Assembly (NCBI GenBank): GCA_030601015.1
Contig: JAUVUO010000047.1
Coordinates: forward strand, 1-8,326
Direction of reading: 5' to 3'
DNA: 8,326 nucleotides
From: Candidatus Omnitrophota bacterium
Lineage (GTDB): Bacteria > Omnitrophota > Gorgyraeia > Duberdicusellales > 4484-171
Shown here: positions 5,557-8,326 of the stretch, one piece after another
Numbering within the stretch: the stretch's first letter is position 1
How the letters are laid out: each line of letters opens with the position of its first letter
Notes under the pieces: model-generated
The model's input: the letters and a program-made list of their open reading frames with translations, nothing else
Told to the model about the DNA's origin: nothing
The model's database searches: none
Translations under genes and position numbers: made by a program

Positions 5557-6490
5557 CAGTTCCCCTCATTTAAAAACTAGACGGACAGTTCCTTTTATAA
5601 TGTCACAGGTAATATTTGCGCTTGTCCCGGCGATTACAGCTTCCATATTATTCTTTGGGACTAAAGCAGTTTTTCTTATATTAAATTGTATTATTACTTC
5701 TGTAATAACCGAGGTGATTATCTTGAAAGTCAGGAAAAAACCCTCTGTTATAAAAGATTTTAGCGCGGTTTTAACAGGTTTGCTTTTAGCATTAATTTTA
5801 CCGCCGGGCACTAAATGGTATGCCGCAACATTAGGCTCAATATTTGCGATTTTAGTCGGCAAACATCTTTTCGGCGGGTTGGGTTCAAATATTTTTAACC
5901 CGGCCCTAATTGGCAGGGCTTTTCTTGTGGCTGCATATCCAAAAATGTTAACAACCTTTCAATTACCTAAAGCATTTGCCAATTTCGCAGTTAATTCGGT
6001 GGATGCCTTAAGTGCTGCTACACCTTTGGCTTTGAGGAAATTCAGCCATACAATTACTCCGTCTATAGATTTATTTTTTGGCAATGTAGCCGGGAGTATT
6101 GGGGAGACTTCAGCCTTATGTCTTATAATAGGAGGCATCTACCTAATAATTAGAAAAATAGCTGATTGGAGGATTACAGTAAGTATTTTGACAACTATTG
6201 TTCTCATATCTGCCATAGGTTATTTACTTAATCCATTAAACGGGTCTATAATGTTTCACCTCTTCAGCGGCGGATTACTAATAGGTATTCTATTTATGGC
6301 TACTGACCCTGTAACTTCACCCATAACTAAAACCGGCCGATATATTTTTGGCGTAAGCGTTGCGGCAATAATAATGATTATCAGATATTTTAGCGGATTA
6401 CCCGAAGGAGTCATGTATTCCATTCTTTTTATGAATGCCTTTACCCCCTTAATAAACAGGTATACCAGGCCCCGGAGGTTTGGGGAATGA
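5540..6490 (+). CDS. rnfD: Rnf complex membrane subunit RnfD
   Basis: RnfD is the largest integral membrane subunit of Rnf, homologous to NqrB, and normally carries covalent FMN on a threonine. The 316 residues start with SSSPHLKTRRTV, the family N-terminus, which together with the ribosome binding site sets the start at 5540. Conserved blocks include GLLLALILPPGTKWYAA (80-96), FNPALIGRAFL (119-129), the flavin site DALSAATPL (155-163, predicted FMN on T161), GSIGETSAL (185-193) and MATDPVTSP (253-261). Multiple hydrophobic helices fill the rest. The flavin site reads SAAT where SGAT is usual. The stop overlaps the rnfG start by 4 nt (ATGA), and rnfC upstream overlaps by 17 nt. Confidence 0.96.
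   Translation: MPLKISSSPHLKTRRTVPFIMSQVIFALVPAITASILFFGTKAVFLILNCIITSVITEVIILKVRKKPSVIKDFSAVLTGLLLALILPPGTKWYAATLGSIFAILVGKHLFGGLGSNIFNPALIGRAFLVAAYPKMLTTFQLPKAFANFAVNSVDALSAATPLALRKFSHTITPSIDLFFGNVAGSIGETSALCLIIGGIYLIIRKIADWRITVSILTTIVLISAIGYLLNPLNGSIMFHLFSGGLLIGILFMATDPVTSPITKTGRYIFGVSVAAIIMIIRYFSGLPEGVMYSILFMNAFTPLINRYTRPRRFGE
6474..6478 (+). promoter_or_regulatory. Ribosome binding site of rnfG
   Basis: GGAGG lies 8 nt before the ATG at 6487 within the end of rnfD, and is the best Shine-Dalgarno site inside the operon. Confidence 0.75.
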
Positions 6491-7041
6491 AAGAAGTTGT
6501 AAAGATAACCGGAATATTAACTTCTACATGTATAATTTGTGCTTTTCTTCTTTCTTTTGTTTCCGGAATAGCTATTGAAAAGATTGAAATGAATAAGCAA
6601 AAAAGAGTAGAGGACGCTATAACAAACTTAGCACCTTATGCGAAAAAGATAGAAGAAGTTAAACTCAATAATGAAATAATATATAATTTATTCAATAATA
6701 AAAATAAAATCGTAGGATATGCGTTTGTTGCTGAAGGCCAAGGTTACCAAGGAAAAATAAAAATTCTTTCCGTTATAGATGTTTCTTTAAAAAAATTGGA
6801 GGGGATTGAAATTGTTGAATCCGTGGAAACTCCGGGATTAGGCGCGAAAATTAAAGGAGCTTTATTCAAAAACAAATTTAAAAATCTAAATATATCCAAA
6901 ACTATAGAATGTCTAAAAGATGATCCAACAAAAGACAATCAAATAAAAAGTATTACAGGCGCGACAGTTTCTTCAAGAGCGGTTACAAATATTTTAAATA
7001 AAAAAATTGATATTATTGTAAACTTGGTAAATAAAAAATGA
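6487..7041 (+). CDS. rnfG: Rnf complex flavoprotein subunit RnfG
   Basis: RnfG (homologous to NqrC) is anchored by one N-terminal helix (about residues 7-30) and exposes an FMN-binding domain on the outer side of the membrane. The 184 residues include GYQGKI (86-91), ETPGLGAKI (114-122) and the flavinylation motif SITGATVSS (155-163), with T160 as the predicted FMN attachment residue. The usual Asp six residues before that threonine is K154 here. FMN is attached in the family by ApbE/flavin transferase, which is not encoded in this window. The gene begins with the ATGA overlap with rnfD, has a strong ribosome binding site, and ends with another ATGA overlap into rnfE. Confidence 0.95.
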   Translation: MKEVVKITGILTSTCIICAFLLSFVSGIAIEKIEMNKQKRVEDAITNLAPYAKKIEEVKLNNEIIYNLFNNKNKIVGYAFVAEGQGYQGKIKILSVIDVSLKKLEGIEIVESVETPGLGAKIKGALFKNKFKNLNISKTIECLKDDPTKDNQIKSITGATVSSRAVTNILNKKIDIIVNLVNKK

Positions 7042-7613
7042 GAGAATTTATTAAAGGATTGTGGCGGGAGCATCCTGTTTTTCGTCAATTATTAGGGATG
7101 TGTCCTACACTTGCAGTAACAACTTCCGCGTTAAACGGAATTTCTATGGGGTTATCAGTTGTTTTTGTTTTATTCTTTTCATCTTTAGTTGTTTCCTTAA
7201 TTAAAAACCTTGTACCGACTCAAGTCCGTATAGCTGTTTATACTGTAATAATAGCTACTTTTGTTACTATTGTTGATATATTTCTACAAGCCGTATTCCC
7301 TGATATCAGTATGGCTTTAGGGCCGTTCATCCCGTTAATTATAGTTAACTGTATTATTCTTGGCAGGTGTGAAGCTTTTGTTTCTAAACATAGTCTATCT
7401 GCTTCACTTAAAGATGCCCTGGGAATGGGGATAGGATTCACCTGGGGCCTTTTTCTTTTAGGCTCGATAAGGGAATTGTTTGGAGAAGGAACAATATTAG
7501 GATTTAAAATCTTATCTTCAAATTATAATCCTTTAATCGTAATGATTTTACCGGCTGGCGCATTTATTGTCTTAGGATTTTTAGTGGCCATAATGAATAG
7601 TTTAGAGAAATGA
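7038..7613 (+). CDS. rnfE: Rnf complex membrane subunit RnfE
   Basis: RnfE (homologous to NqrD) is a 191-residue protein with about six transmembrane helices. With RnfA it forms the membrane core that passes electrons through an iron centre held by cysteines of both subunits. Family hallmarks are FIKGLWREHPVFRQLLGMCPTLAVT near the start, given here by position as residues 4-28 with C22, then GPFIPLIIVNC (95-105), GRCEAF (109-114) and SIRELFGEGT (143-152). C22 and C105 are the conserved cysteine pair; C111 is also present. The ATG lies in the ATGA overlap with rnfG and lacks a clear Shine-Dalgarno sequence, so coupling is likely. The end overlaps rnfA by 4 nt. Confidence 0.96.
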   Translation: MREFIKGLWREHPVFRQLLGMCPTLAVTTSALNGISMGLSVVFVLFFSSLVVSLIKNLVPTQVRIAVYTVIIATFVTIVDIFLQAVFPDISMALGPFIPLIIVNCIILGRCEAFVSKHSLSASLKDALGMGIGFTWGLFLLGSIRELFGEGTILGFKILSSNYNPLIVMILPAGAFIVLGFLVAIMNSLEK

Positions 7614-8191
7614 TTAATTTAATTTTAATTTTTATTTCAACTTTATTAATTAACAATTTAGTTTTATCATCATTTCTGGGAATTTGTCCATTTCTTGGAG
7701 TATCCGGAAAAATAGAGTCTGCTTTTGGTATGGGAATGGCCGTTACTTTTGTAATGACCTTAGCTACCAGCATCAGCTGGTTAATTTATCATTTAATTTT
7801 AGTTAAATTTGGTTTATTCTATCTCGAATATGTGATGTTTATTTTAGTTATAGCCTCCTTAGTTCAAATGGTAGAAATGTTTATTAGAAAATTCTCTTCA
7901 AATTTATATCAATCTTTGGGAATTTTTTTACCTTTAATAACAACAAATTGCGCGATATTAGGGGTAGCACTTTTTATGGTTGCTCGTAATTATAATTTTT
8001 TAGAATCAGTTGTTTTTGGATTTTCGGGTGGATTAGGATTCTCACTAGTTCTTTTAATTATGGCTGGTATACGTGAAGAATTGGTTTATGCGGATATTCC
8101 CAAGGTATTTCAAGGTGCTGCTCTTACCTTAATTACTGCCGGTTTGCTGGCACTTGTTTTTATGGGGTTTTCCGGTTTAATTAGCGCTTAA
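7610..8191 (+). CDS. rnfA: Rnf complex membrane subunit RnfA
   Basis: RnfA (homologous to NqrE) is a 193-residue protein with about six transmembrane helices and is the inverted-topology partner of RnfE. Recognisable blocks are INNLVLSSFLGICPFLG (14-30, with C26), GMGMAVTFVMTLATS (40-54), LPLITTNCAILGVAL (107-121, with C114) and GIREELVYADIP (153-164). C26 and C114 are the cysteines expected to share the membrane iron centre with RnfE. The length and both ends are normal. Its ATG sits in the ATGA overlap with rnfE; only a weak AGAG precedes it. rnfB starts 1 nt after its stop. Confidence 0.96.
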   Translation: MINLILIFISTLLINNLVLSSFLGICPFLGVSGKIESAFGMGMAVTFVMTLATSISWLIYHLILVKFGLFYLEYVMFILVIASLVQMVEMFIRKFSSNLYQSLGIFLPLITTNCAILGVALFMVARNYNFLESVVFGFSGGLGFSLVLLIMAGIREELVYADIPKVFQGAALTLITAGLLALVFMGFSGLISA

Positions 8192-8192
8192 A

Positions 8193-8326
8193 ATGAACGA
8201 AATTTATATCTCTATAATAATTTTTGGATTAATGGGTTTTATATTTGCTCTACTTTTGGCAATTCTAAGTGAAAAGTTGAAAGTAGAGGATGATCCTCAA
8301 GTTGAAAAAATTTTGATGGCTCTTCC
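8193..8326 (+). CDS. rnfB: Rnf complex subunit RnfB, 5' part only
   Basis: The window ends 44 codons into this gene. The N-terminus has one hydrophobic helix (about residues 5-24) followed by LSEKLKVEDDPQVEKILMALP, matching the RnfB pattern in which the membrane anchor leads to a V-DP-VE-I-ALPG segment just before the first cysteine cluster domain. RnfB is the ferredoxin-like subunit that takes electrons from soluble ferredoxin; its cluster domains would lie beyond the window edge. It starts 1 nt after the rnfA stop with no clear Shine-Dalgarno sequence. The identification rests on the N-terminus plus its place as the last gene of an rnfCDGEAB order. Confidence 0.9.
   Translation, partial: MNEIYISIIIFGLMGFIFALLLAILSEKLKVEDDPQVEKILMAL

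Noticed and set aside
1..8326. CRISPR array, insertion sequence or toxin-antitoxin pair
   Set aside because: I saw no spaced direct repeats of 25-40 bp, no transposase motif with terminal inverted repeats and no paired small genes of such type.

Overview
The window is AT-rich bacterial DNA with short spacers and overlapping genes. TAA, TAG and TGA all serve as stops, so the code is standard. The gene content is a TIGR03960-type radical SAM protein with a DUF2344 partner, a very small SpeD-like protein, and an rnfCDGEAB cluster. This points to an uncultured, probably anaerobic or fermentative bacterium; something like Omnitrophota is my guess from style and gene content. No marker gene in the window fixes the phylum.

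Left part (1-2254). After a possible 3' end of an unidentified gene and a 7-bp tandem repeat, a B12-binding-like/radical SAM protein (206-1855) is followed by a half-length DUF2344 protein (1903-2205). These two families are normally neighbours or fused, and their function is unknown. A second degenerate repeat, of 8 bp, lies between them. Both proteins look trimmed at the C-terminus compared with what I remember of their families.

Middle part (2231-2973). A 119-residue protein on the minus strand (2252-2611) belongs to the pyruvoyl-dependent S-adenosylmethionine decarboxylase (SpeD/AdoMetDC) fold family. It keeps the Ser/His/Cys catalytic spacing, but the motifs around it are unusual. An AT-rich spacer of about 290 bp separates it from a tRNA-Thr(CGT) gene, which has a near-consensus sigma70 promoter.

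Right part (3036-8326). A 12-helix-type MFS permease is joined by an 8-nt stop/start overlap to rnfC, followed by rnfD, rnfG, rnfE, rnfA and the start of rnfB, which runs off the window. Gene junctions overlap by 4 to 17 nt or are 1 nt apart, so this is one tightly coupled operon. It encodes the Rnf complex, a membrane ferredoxin:NAD+ oxidoreductase that pumps Na+ or H+. I see no separate promoter or terminator between the tRNA and the permease, so the tRNA promoter may also feed this operon.

I do not see a clearly new multi-gene system. The observations most worth following are the divergent SpeD-like protein, the permease locked into the Rnf operon, the shortened radical SAM/DUF2344 pair with repeats around it, and the variant flavin-attachment motifs in RnfD and RnfG.
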